This document shows, piece by piece, positions 23,472 through 37,824 of a stretch of 64,000 nt of DNA. The position numbers were made by a program, and so were the translations under genes. Source of the stretch: Lobosporangium transversale (taxonomy: Eukaryota; Mortierellomycota; Mortierellomycetes; Mortierellales; Mortierellaceae); the NCBI RefSeq assembly GCF_002105155.1, contig NW_019028999.1, forward strand, positions 186,001 to 250,000, written 5' to 3'. Within the stretch, counting starts at the first letter, position 1; each line of letters opens with the position of its first letter. The notes under the pieces are model-generated. The model ran no database searches and was not told the origin of the DNA. It saw only the letters and a list, made by a program, of their open reading frames with translations.

Positions 23472-25011
23472 ATGGCTACATCAAGAACAGCACCCATGAA
23501 CATCCCTCCATCTCATCCCACCAACCCATCCTTGTCATCCTCCACTTCCTCATTGATGCTGTCTTCCCCCCCATCTTTAACTTTTGGCGAGAGTCTAGCT
23601 GATTCTGGCTATGAGTCATCCTGGCCTTCTCTTTCCGAGGCTGCTGCCTGGACCCCACTCTCTCTGCAAAAACGTCCAATCAGTCTGTCGAAACCACTAT
23701 CCTCAACAGCTTACAATTCTCTTAATAGCATCAACATCAATAGAACTGCAGCTTCACCAGGTGGCATTGAATACGTCCCGTCCAATTCTTTCGGTAAGAA
23801 TGGCGGGAATGGTTGGAACCATCAGCCAATACAGAAAAGACAGGGGCAAGATCAAGTCCAGAAAGCGGCTCGTCAGAGCAAGAACCGCCGAAGAAATCAA
23901 CGAACACAGGCATACCAAGCCAAGGGGTTAATGCAGCTTCAGCAGCATATGGTGATGCCCTTAGTTGACTTTGGTTCACCACAGATGGAGGATGACGACC
24001 ATTATTTTGGTGCAATAGATCCCCCCATCCCTCTCAGGTGGGTAAAAAAATCCTCTTGAAGCGAGAGTTCTTTGACAAAGCATATCCGAATGACAATGGT
24101 TTGAAGAGTTAATGGATGAGAGGAGCAGCGCTGTAACGACGCAATGAAACGCCTTTATTCTACTTTCAATGCTGAGCAGTGTCATACCCCGCGGATGGCT
24201 TTATGAAGAAGAACATGCCCCACCACCAGCTGGTAAGTCGGAAAAAAAAATAGCTTTTTTCCATTATAGATAAGATAAACGCGTGTTTCACTGTTTATTG
24301 ACTGTCGATCAAATATTGAACAAACAGCAGTAATGCAATACTTATTAGTCCTTTCTCTTGGCTTCCTTTTTGACATTTCAATAAAATGTCAACCAATGCT
24401 TTGTAGATGATATTTTGATTACATTACCAAAGCGAGAGTGGATCTATGATTCCAGTGGCCCTATGTCAATGGACGCAAGTAAGATCATCTAGAACATAGT
24501 ATGGTTGATCTTTCTGCAAGATCTTGTTACTAACAGTTAGATTAATTCGTCATATTTATAAAGAATCATTTGTGCTTATGTCCTGGAACGTTCTCTCACC
24601 CAAATTATGCCATGCTTCAAGGCTGGATGCGAATTGTGAGCCTGTCTTCCTGGATTGGGATTATCGCAAAGAGGCCATTTTGAATCAGATTGCATTTGCA
24701 GATGCAGATATTGTGTGTTTGCAGGCAAGTGCTGTGATCTGAGTACGCCAGACTTTTTTTTTTTGATGATTTACCTGTCTTTTGTTTCATCAATCCTAGG
24801 AACTTGAGTTAAAGGACCATGATGAGTACTTCAAGCCTCGCCTGTCTCGTCTCGGCTTCCGATCTATTCATGCTTACAAAATGAATATGCATGAAATGCG
24901 GGATGGATGTGCGATTTTTTATCGTGACAGGTAAGAATGCAGTACCCCATGGAGGTGTGGTTAAAACTAAAATATTTTATCATTAACAATGTACTCAAAC
25001 ATGTGCAATAC

Positions 25012-25042
<31 letters not shown>

Positions 25043-26260
25043 AAATCAAGTCGTTTTCGACTTTTAACCGAAAATGTGTTACGTTTCAATCAAGTTGAGC
25101 TTGATGAAGACGATGTGAAGAGGCCCTCCATGGCTCGTGATACGGCCATTCGATTTAACTTGTTTCACAATCTGGCCATTGTGGCACTATTTGAGAACAA
25201 AAGGACCAAACGTCAGGTTCAGGTGGCTACCACTCACCTTTTGGCCGACCCTGCATTTCCTGATGCCAAAATGCTTCAAACAGCTATTTTAACATCAAAG
25301 TTAGAAGAGCTCAAAGCCCAAGCTATGGTTCAACTGTCACCACCAGTAACAGAAGGAGAACTACTAAGCTCTTGTGAAGTAGCATCAGAAGCCGCACCAG
25401 TACCAACACCAGCATCGTCTCATAACATCCATCGTTGTCCGCACCATCAACATCGACATCAGCATCCTCAGCAGCACATCCCCACAATTCTCGCAGGAGA
25501 CTTCAACTCGCTTCCGGACAGCTCTGTCGTCGAATTCTTGAAAACTGGCAAGGTTGAAACGCGCCACTTTGGTGGCAACGATTTTGGACGATTTACAAGG
25601 GCAGACAATAAATACTTTTATCATCATTTGGAACTGGCTGACAGTTACAAATTGTCTACTTTACCCTTCACAAATGCGACACGCAAATTTCAAGGAACGA
25701 TAGATTATTTGCTCTATGATCCAACTTCACTTGGTCTAATCGGATTCCTGGATCATTTAGCGACGGACCCATCATTGGACTTACAATCAGGACAACCGGC
25801 TCTGGTAGCATCATTACCATCATCAACCACATATAAAACTTCCTCTGCCACTGCTGCAGATGTTAGCGTAAATATGAGTTCTTCGGATTTGGATTCGGAA
25901 ATCGAAGTGGAGATACCCTCGTCAGCGGCTTCATCAGCCTCAGCATCATCTACAGCACCCATCAACACATCAGCTGGAGCTAGGGCAAGCAATAACAGAA
26001 GACATAGCATAGAGAAAAAAATCCTGCTCGATTTTTCAAAACTATTCATCTCTAATAACTTGGAGTCTTCAAAAGCAACAGCCTCAGCTTCAACTCCTGA
26101 CACCAATGCCTCGAAAGTTGTTCGAAATGAGGAAGCAGGAACGAATGTACGAGCGGCACTCCCGACAGCTCTGCCAAATCAACACTTCCCATCAGATCAT
26201 ATTCCATTGGTAGCAATTTTTCGGGAACGAGAGTATATACCCTTATGCACTCAAACTTAA
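23472..26260 (+). CDS. CCR4/Ngl-like endonuclease-exonuclease-phosphatase family RNase, 739 aa
   Basis: Six exons: 23472-24037, 24180-24232, 24407-24478, 24537-24724, 24800-24930 and 25051-26260. Residues 1-190 are Ser/Pro-rich with a basic patch (KNRRRNQR). The catalytic EEP domain holds all expected pieces: MSWNVLSPKL, DWDYRKEAI, CLQELEL (metal-binding Glu about residue 294), DGCAIFYR, VATTHLLADP, LAGDFNSLPDSSV, GTIDYLLYD and FPSDHIPLVA. This matches CCR4-type poly(A)-specific 3' exonucleases of the Ngl/nocturnin/CNOT6 group. Leucine-rich repeats, present in true Ccr4, are absent, so an Ngl-like role is more likely. A Ser/Ala-rich insertion of about 140 residues lies between IDYLLYD and SDH. 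Intron 4 needs a GC donor (CAG|GCAAGT). Confidence 0.87.
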
Positions 26261-26435
26261 CTTCCTTATTATTTAATTATTTTATTATGCTGTACGCTAT
26301 TGTAATATTATCCCTTGTACTGTACCAATGATCAATTTCTTTTTCTAATGTAGAAAAAGCATTTCTTATTGAGATAACAAGTGCCAAGAATGTATTTATC
26401 GGTGTGTGTGTTTTTAGAAGCGTGAATCCTCTGAT

Positions 26436-28372
26436 TTACTTTTGAGCGGTCAGGTAGACCTGTATGGCGACAGCCAAGAATAAGAAGAGGAGAGTAAAGA
26501 CCAATATCGCAAAGTTGTTGTTCTTTGGGAATGTTTTTGGGATTGGAATAACGTGGCAGGCAGCATCCACGGATCCACTGACTAATAATGACGCATCGCT
26601 ATTGAATGCCATGGATGTTACTGAGAATGCGTGTGTCTTAGGGACAGTCATGAGTACCTGAAGAGATTTGGCGCTGCAAACCCGAATACTCATATCTGAA
26701 GAGCCGAATGCAATCAGTTTTCCATCAGGACTACCATGTACGAGATAAAAAGAAAAGGCTGGTTACATTCATAGTGCTACATAAGATCCAAAAGATGAGT
26801 TCTATCCCTTCTCTTCACCACATATCCTAGGGTACGTGATAACGATCGGTAGTATTATAGCATTCATCAAATTTCCCCCAAATGTTTCACCAAGCATAAA
26901 TATTTTGCGTACCTGATAGTGCAAGCAGTGATCGGGCGGGATCCAATGGTTAAGGTACGGATGCGTGTCCAGTTTGAGGCATCCCACATGCAAACAAAAG
27001 GCTTTTGTTTGTTATCCCCATTAACAACAGTATAGAGAACATTTGAGAAGGCTCCTCGTCCGAAGCGACATGTACGGAATACAAAAGGCTTCTTCTTGTT
27101 TAAAACAGGATTTGTAATCGCTTCAAGGACTCGACCTTTAGCCGTAGAGATGATCCACAAGTTCTGGGCTGACACGACAGCGATCTAGTTGGAGCGTAGT
27201 GAATAGAGAAAAAATATATGTATCGTTCAGGAAATGAAGTATTTTATCAGTAAACATTGTGATCGAAGAGTCGCTTAAAGAAGAAAAAAAAAAAAAAAGA
27301 GATCGGTAATATAATTCAAGTTTGAAGCTTACGTGTTTTCCATCTGCTGAGAAGTCGAGATCCATAATCTCATGCCCTTTGAACTGCGTAATGGGAAGGG
27401 CAGGATTAAGTGTGGGATACTTGAGTAGAGCGACCTTTTTTTTTTTAAAAAAAAAAAAAAAAGAAGTGAGATCCAACCAATGAGTTTCTCATCTAGCCAT
27501 TAGGTCATTATGAATCAAACCCACTTAAAAAACTTCAAGTTCATTAAAAAGTTTAATACTGATCCCATGAAACCTACAACTCCATCGGTTCCTCCTGTCG
27601 CCAGCAACAACCCATCATTACTAAATCGAGTAACTTTTTGATAAACCTCTGGATCCTTGCTAGACAGCGTTCCTTTATTGTGGACAGGCTCGATCCGCTC
27701 ATCAGAGTATTGAAAAACCCTGCAGTTTTCGTTTTCTCCAGCTTCGATTCTGTTGATTGCACTGTTGATTCCAAACGCCATGACAGGTTCCTGAAGATAC
27801 AAATAGAGTGATAGGCATATGTAGAGAGAAGTAGGAATAGTTTAACACGACATTGAGACGGCCTGTGAGGAGCATATAAAAAAAAGCTTGTAGATACAAG
27901 CAATACTAGCAACATGAAAAAGCAGTAAACGTGCCCCCTGCTCGAATGTCGCAAGATTGACCATCATATGATAAACAAACAAGAATATTCCAGCAATTTA
28001 CCGTTGGGTGAACGCTCAATGACATAGGGGCGTCTTCATCGCGACTCAATACTCTTTCAATGAGGGTGGATAATGTTTTCTTATCCTTGTCGATCTTGTA
28101 TATGGTCTATTAAATGCAAAAGCAGAATTAAAAAGAAAATTAAATAAAACCCTCCTCCTCGGTTTCTATGGTGTCTTAAGTACTAAGTCTGTATTCTAGT
28201 GTAAATTTCGCTCAATTAAGTGAATTAAGTAAAAAAAAAAAAAAACTCTTACAATCTTGTTCTGGACGCCGGATCGCCCAGACCCGCCGCCTCCTGCAAG
28301 AATGAGGTTATCGTCATGTGTAAACCCGACACAAAAGATGGGAATGCCCACAGTATATGAGAAGTTTGACAT
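26436..28372 (-). CDS. SEC12: Sec12/PREB, guanine-nucleotide exchange factor for Sar1, 368 aa
   Basis: Six exons: 28253-28372, 28002-28106, 27578-27790, 27333-27434, 26913-27184 and 26436-26730. The N-terminus (MSNFSYTVGIPIFCVGFT..ILAGGGGSGRSGV, then IYKID) forms the first blade of the Sec12 beta-propeller; the Gly-rich loop with N-K-I is typical of the K-loop region. Further WD-like blades follow (LLATGGTDG, MDLDFSADGKHIAVV, ISPDGKLIAFGSSDMSIRV, AFNSDASLLVSGSVD). A single hydrophobic helix lies at the extreme C-terminus (FAILVFTLLFLFLAVAIQVY). Sec12 sits in the ER membrane and loads Sar1 with GTP to start COPII coats. The short lumenal end resembles animal PREB more than yeast Sec12. The gene is convergent with the CCR4-like gene (175 bp between stops). 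Confidence 0.92.
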
Positions 28373-28536
28373 TTTCGTCAAGTAAAAATAAAAGATGAGG
28401 GTCAAATGGAGAATTTGGAGGAAAAAAAAAAAGACATTCAACCACGTAAAAAAAAGGGCGTGTATTAAACTTAAGGGGATAAATCTTTAATGAAATACGC
28501 ACAGACGATATTTATTACAACACTCAATTCTTGCTC

Positions 28537-29671
28537 TCACAATGCGCCGCTATGCCTTTCGTGCAGAGCGGTAGCTATAACTTGCGTAACGCTTTCTAGT
28601 TCAGCTCCAAGCTCCAACAATAGGCCTAGTGGATCATCATTCAATATATTCGTATCAGCAAATCAATACGCTAGATATGGAACAATCTTACAACCTTATC
28701 TCGCAAAATGAAATAGAATAGGCCTTACCTGTATTAGCGTTGCTATTTGCCACGAAAGTGGTTATGAGGGAAGAATGATTGAATTGGACCAACTGATACG
28801 ATTTGTAAATGCTAACAATGGACTTGTTTTTCTTCAGTCCAAGTTTTGATGCCTGTTGCCATTTTTTTATTTTTTTTTTATTTTTAAAGGAAAGGATTAA
28901 GTGGATAAAAAGCAATTGCCTTGTTAGAACTTTTTTCTCGAAATACCCGCACACGTCATGTAACTTAGTCTCTTTAGCACATAATTGTATATAAGAAAAG
29001 ATGTCTATTCCAAAAATCGCTCTATACCTGATCACTAGCCAGTGCGAACGTACAACCTAAAGCTGACTCTGTGAAAGGTAGGGTGTTGTTTGGTGCATTG
29101 GCTAATAACAAAAAAACAAAGATTGAGAGTCATATTAAAAAAAAAAAAAAAAAACTGCCATCATTCCTTTTTTGTGCTTGGGGTCCATGAAGCCTTTTTT
29201 TTGTTCTCATAATGCGTATTGACTACCTTTTAGGAGCACGACACCATCCCGGTCCGTCACTATGGCCGATAAGAGTCCATCAACTCTAGATAACACAAAT
29301 AGCGCCAAGTGTAAAATAATGCTATGTCAGCTAGCTTGCCATGAATTGTAAGTATGTTGCCCGAACTAGCCGTAAAGTCTGATTATCGCCAAGGATTCGA
29401 TTGACAATCATCATTTGAATTCATTGTCCTGATCGCCATCTTGTAAAGTGAGCAAAGAGTGATAAAATAGCCTTTAACGAACATCGGTGCCTGTCGTGGT
29501 ATGCTGTCTACCTTGTTAAAAGTTTCTCAAAGTGAACAACGAGTTCCTATCAAGGTTTGGTTGCCAAGGACCGTAAAAAGCACAAGCAGGATTGAGAGTC
29601 AGCATTATAGTATACACATGAGTTTGTCACTAAAATTCTGCATGCCCTGATTCACTATATACCTCAGACAT
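28537..29671 (-). CDS. LAMTOR3/MP1-like Ragulator subunit, 129 aa
   Basis: Six exons: 29663-29671 (9 nt), 29512-29546, 29227-29285, 29028-29101, 28729-28852 and 28537-28625. The spliced product aligns along its length with animal LAMTOR3/MP1 (124 aa): RVDGLLSAIVTDRDGVVLL, CTFALASDQASKLGL, KNKSIVSIYKSYQLVQFN, and NSNANTGLLLELGAEL. This is the roadblock/LC7 fold. The animal protein pairs with LAMTOR2 in Ragulator, which anchors Rag GTPases to the lysosome for amino-acid signalling to TORC1, and also scaffolds MEK-ERK. The first coding exon is only ATG TCT GAG, followed by GT; joining it to the next exon restores MSEELVVHFEKLL, which fits the family N-terminus. Frame is kept at all five junctions. 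The stop lies 164 bp before the SEC12 start, in tandem. Confidence 0.88.
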
Positions 29672-30602
29672 GATTATGTGTATGGTTTTGTTGATGTAAA
29701 TGGGTGCGGATGTTGATGGCTTGATGGGTATAAACAGGAAATAATCGCCTAATGGTCCAGCACCAAATATTGATTTAGAAATGGCTATTTCTTCTGTTGA
29801 GTGCTTGAAGTCCAGATAAAAAATAAAATATATAACATGAGTATTTTTATATTTAGGATGTTTAGGATATTTTGGACACAATCAATTGATGAATGTCCCA
29901 CGCAAATTTTGGTGACATGTCATATCATGTCATTTGGATGTGCAGCACAGAGCTAAGGAGAGAAACTTAATCATTCTCTTTTGAACATGTAGAACATTTT
30001 TGTAACTGAACCAAAAAAAAAAAAAAAAAAAAAAAAGTAAAAAGGCGGAGATGAACAAGGTGGGATATCGTCCTATCGTTCTGCATGTATACAATTTTGT
30101 TTTTTAATAAAAATACATTTCAAAGTATTTGTATTTGTATCTGCATTATCTCTTCATGGACCCAACGGCCAGGCCCATGACTGGCTGCCCTTGTCAATCA
30201 GTCTTTGCGCCGGCCCACATTTCACACTTCTGTGCGTCTTTTTTTTTTTTTTTTTTTTTCCCCACCTTTTTTTTTTTTATCTTCTATAATATATTCTTGT
30301 TCCTCCACGCTGCCCTACTATTCCACCATATCCATTGTATTCCACCGTTTGGCTTTTTATCTTGTTCCTGCTTCTGTTTCTTATCCTTTTAACCTTTTCA
30401 AATCGCTCCTCTCTTCTTCCCTCCTGTCCTCCGTCCTCTCCACTCCTTTTCACTTCTTCCCATTGCATTCCATTCCATTTCATTCTACTCCCCTGCTCTT
30501 CTCTCACTTTGCGAAGCTTTAATTTCCACACGATCACTTTTTACAGCCGTTTCGAACCACCTAACTAATCGGTCCAAAATAAACAAATTAGCTCATAACA
30601 GC
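29672..30602. promoter_or_regulatory. Divergent intergenic region between LAMTOR3-like and pantothenate kinase genes
   Basis: 931 bp. A poly(A) run lies at about 30013-30036. The right half (about 30240-30540) is strongly pyrimidine-rich on the plus strand and is the likely promoter of the pantothenate kinase gene. No gene is seen. Confidence 0.45.
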
Positions 30603-32559
30603 ATGACTATGAATCTCATTGGTGCATCCATTTGCGATGAAGAAATCCTCGTCCAAGGCGAAGCTAGAGACATTCAGTTGCCAAACACAGAACATGTCTC
30701 ACAAATTTCTGTCGATGTAAGTCAAGCCTCAAATTGGTTCTCTGCAATCGTTGTTTTACAAACTAATAGCGGGTTGATAATGCAATACCAAATCATGAAG
30801 ATCGTGCTCAAGTAGACAATTAATGACAATTGCTTTTATTTACCCCATCAAGGTTGGCGGATCATTGGCCAAAGTTGTTTACTTCTCTCGCAAATCCGGG
30901 ACCAAAGGTGGACGTTTAAACTTTCGCAAGTTTGAGACAGAAAAAATCGATGAATGCATTGCTTTTATCGCCCGTTTGCTGGAAGAATCAAGAGCAAACA
31001 GACCAGGACATGAGTTTGTTATCAAGGCCACAGGAGGTGGAGCCCACTTGTATTATGAAAGGTTCAGGGACGCTCTCAAAGTGACGATTGAACGAGAGGA
31101 TGAAATGGAATGTTTGATCACTGGTAAAGTGATAGATCAAGCTATTTTTATTCGATGTCATGTTGGGCATTGACCTCATCGAAAATCTTTTTATGATTGC
31201 CCTACAGGTCTCAACTTCTTAATCACAGAAATCCCCTTTGAGGTCTTCACTTATAGTGAAGCTAATCCAATGTGTTTTGAGGAAACTCCGGCCGATCCTT
31301 TCCCATACATGGTATGTGTATTAAAAATTAAGAATATAGGACTCTTACGTTTGGAGAGTAATGCTGCCAAGGGCTTTATTAATCTCTGATATTTCCTGCG
31401 TGTTCATAGCTTGTCAATATCGGATCTGGAGTCAGGTACGGCTTTAACATCTGAAAACCACTCCCTCAGACTTCAAAGATTATTGGCATGAACTGATCTA
31501 GGCATGCTATCCTCTAAACTCATGTATCCCCATAGCATTTTAAAAGTGACAGGAACAAATTCGTTTGAGAGAATCAGTGGAACGTCGGTAGGCTTATCAT
31601 GCTGAATCATTACCTCAGCATGCCCATACAGTGGGCGACTGGTGATCTAATGTGATTTTGCTTTTCTATTTGCACAGTTAGGTGGAGGAACCCTTTGGGG
31701 TTTATTATCATTGTTGACCGGAGCCAAGACATTTGATGGTTGGCTATTTTCTATGGAGATATACACCATTCTGCAGTATAAATGTATACTGGCAGCTGCA
31801 TTTTAACACATTGGTACACTTTTGTAATCAGAAATGCTAGAGGCTAGCCAGGAAGGAGATAACAAGAACGTCGACATGTTGGTAGGAGATATTTACGGCG
31901 CTGATTACTCAAAGATTGGGCTAAAATCCACAACAATCGCCTCTTCAATGGGTAAAGTTTTCAAGAAGAACGTAGATAAACGTCAATTTAGACCTGAGGA
32001 CATTTCACGATCACTGCTGTACATGGTTAGGTAAGAAGCTCTGCCATCATCTACTGCAAAAACTCTTTAATGTTCATTCTTTGACATTGAAACGTCAACT
32101 CCTAATTTCACTATAGCAACAATATTGGTCAGATTGCATATCTGAATGCTCAGGCACACGGGCTTAAGCATATTTACTTTGGTGGATGTTTTATTCGAGG
32201 TAATAACAACCGGATGTCACTTCATATCGGGGCTTGGGAGGGACTGCAGTCGAACATTAACTTACTTATTTGAAATCATTCCCTGACTCATGTTAGGTCA
32301 CCCCATCACCATGAACACTCTATCATATGCAATCAACTTTTGGTCAAAGGGCGCCATCAAAGCCCTGTTTCTCCGTCACGAGGGATATCTTGGAGCTGTA
32401 GGCGCCTTCATGAAGCATCGTTCATCACGACGTAACTCGAGATCCTTCACTTTAACGGAGCAACTCGCACTGAAACTGGCCAGCCACGAAAAGGCAGATC
32501 TTGAGGCCAACCTCGCACAAGACACTTTGGACGTTGATGCAGCGGAAGAATCTGACTAG
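30603..32559 (+). CDS. CAB1: Type II (eukaryotic) pantothenate kinase, 390 aa
   Basis: Nine exons: 30603-30716, 30853-31123, 31208-31311, 31410-31435 (26 nt), 31536-31587, 31678-31738, 31832-32030, 32117-32199 and 32297-32559. Family motifs are clear: [13 protein letters not shown] (phosphate-binding start of the ASKHA fold), [49 protein letters not shown], and [12 protein letters not shown]. The enzyme phosphorylates pantothenate, the first and usually rate-limiting step of coenzyme A synthesis, in the cytosol. The length is close to yeast Cab1 (367 aa), with a charged 40-residue tail. The intron after exon 6 uses a weak donor (GATG|GTTGGC), the only site that keeps the conserved TFDEML junction. 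A second in-frame ATG at 30609 could also serve as start. GEM1 starts 132 bp downstream. Confidence 0.93.
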
Positions 32560-32691
32560 AATTGCTCTTTTTGTAAAAAATATCATGTGATCATTACTGC
32601 CCAATCTTTTTTATTTCTGTGTCCGTTTAAATTCATTGACCAAACATTCTGTCCTTTTGCGACCTCCAATTGAAGAATAGACAATTGAGAA

Positions 32692-35937
<3,246 letters not shown>

Positions 35938-37668
35938 TGAAACAGCCATATTTTGCAGGGCACAAACGACCCGTCCATTAGACCAGGCCAGATTATCAGC
36001 CTGAAAATTATAATAGTAATAAATAGTAGAAACATGACAAGTCAACATTGAAAGGAAACAGGGCAATGCGCGATATATAAGTGTCGACTGGGTTGTAATT
36101 GTGTACATGTTCATGGACTAGCACATTTGCCTATTTCCCCTATTTCAATGGTTTCAATAGCCTGCATTCTCTCTCTCCATTATTCTCTATTATCTCGCCG
36201 CTCTTCTCTTTCTCTTTTTTTACTGAACAATTGTTCTCTGTTCTCATTTCTGTCATTTTGCTTACTTCATGCATTTGCAGTTCAGGTGCAATACTTTCCT
36301 CCCGTCCTTACCTTTCTAAAAAACAAAGCCCATCCTTCTCTTCCTTACCCCTGTCCTTTTCCATTAAGGGCTCCAGAACATCACTTCGGGTAAGCTGCTG
36401 TACTTGTTCCCTGTCCATTCTCCTTACCCCATTCACCATCATTCATTCTTGTCCAAGACTTTCTTTTTTTTTTTTTTTTTTTTTTTTGAAAGATATCAAT
36501 CATCACTCTTTCAAATTTCTGCACTCAATAATTCTGCTACCACAGCACACAACACTTCGAGGTAAACAGGAATAAAGCTGCCAACCGAAGGAGTAAACTC
36601 TGATGCCTACTTTCACTTCATATTTATCTTGTCGATGTCACTCCTCCCTATTTATCCTTTGAAAGAAAAAAAGACGAGCAGTCTGGCGACTATAACATGA
36701 ACAGGAGTAAGAGAGAGTGTGAGTGAGAGAGGCTATACTACATTTACAAACAAAGAAAAAAAAAAGGAACGCACGCGCGAGCCCACTTGTTTTTGTCATA
36801 AAACCTTTTTTTCGAGAGCAATTGGCTATCCTGTCATGTTCGTCATCGCAATTCTTGTCTCTTACTTCTCGTTTCTTTTGCCCACCTTGTCCGATTTTTT
36901 TTTTTCTTCATTTTCCCGCAGTTCCAAAATAATATCCGCGATGTGCTGAACGCTGTATCCGATCAAAACTATCATGCATTTCCACTAGGCCTATTTCTCC
37001 TGTTCACAGCCCAAACAAACTCGAACTATTGAAAGAATGGCAGTATCTTGTTTATGTTATGCATGGAAGAATTTTTCCTCAGATCAGCTGCACAGATAAA
37101 AAAAAGTTTTACTATCACTACGTTGGAGAAACCGACTAGAACAAGAAGCATTTGTACAGTCAACAGTTGACATCAGGCCTAGATAACCTTTCATTAAGAA
37201 CCTGTCTGGCAGATAATGCTTTACTGCTTCCTCATTTTGAAACCACTACTTTCTTCGATTTTTAAATTCAAGTAAACTGGGGATGATCGAAAGCAAGTGA
37301 AAAGAGGAGATTTTGAACCCTTTAGGTTTTTTTTTTTTTTTTTAAGCGGCAGTGATGCAAGCATCTATAATTCAAATGTTGGATCGATAATCTGTGCTCT
37401 AATCACATCGAAAACAGGGGAAAGGAAGACATCTGGAACTGTGGGAAGATTGATATACATCATTGTTTTTGGCCCATTCACCAATGCATTTGCATCTCCC
37501 TACTTTTTGTTTATGATATGAAAGGAGCTCATACTGTGCAAGAAAACAACCGAGATGGCCTTTTTCCCCCTGAATAAATGCTGGTCTAACGCATCCATTG
37601 CATCATGCTCAACTTCATTGGAATATCTAGCTCACGACGCACTTTGGTGGCATATTCTCGATTGATAA
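35938..37668. promoter_or_regulatory. Upstream region of the Zds-family gene
   Basis: About 1.7 kb. Blocks near 36135-36470 and 36840-36920 are pyrimidine-rich on the plus strand, with a poly(T) run at about 36464-36487. Short open frames here translate to low complexity. A 5' exon of the Zds gene may lie in this stretch, but I could not place one. Confidence 0.4.
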
Positions 37669-37824
37669 AGCAAAGACGGTGTTTATGATTTCAAAGCGCT
37701 TTCATTAGTAGATACATCAGAGAACCCTGGATGGAAATTTATTTATGAACGGAATCCAGACACATCGCCCATACTAGCCGATACCCCTATCAGTAGAACC
37801 AGCGACTGTGACAACATCAAGAGT
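37669..37824 (+). CDS. Probable upstream coding extension of the Zds-family gene
   Basis: An open stretch of 52 codons directly in frame with the Zds ATG at 37825, bounded upstream by a TAA at 37666. It lacks an ATG, so it would need a splice acceptor. Candidate acceptors inside are ATTTCAAAG (about 37690), TCATTAG (about 37709) and ACATCAG (about 37721). Residues such as NPGWKFIYERNPDTSPILAD look like real protein rather than leader sequence. No donor-bearing first exon was identified. Confidence 0.4.

Noticed and set aside
30817-30852. Reading through the first intron of the pantothenate kinase gene
   Set aside because: An in-frame TAG interrupts it, and splicing gives the conserved VDVGGSLAK motif.
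36099-36949. Several plus-strand frames before the Zds gene
   Set aside because: Low-complexity Ser/Phe/Leu translation of pyrimidine-rich promoter sequence.
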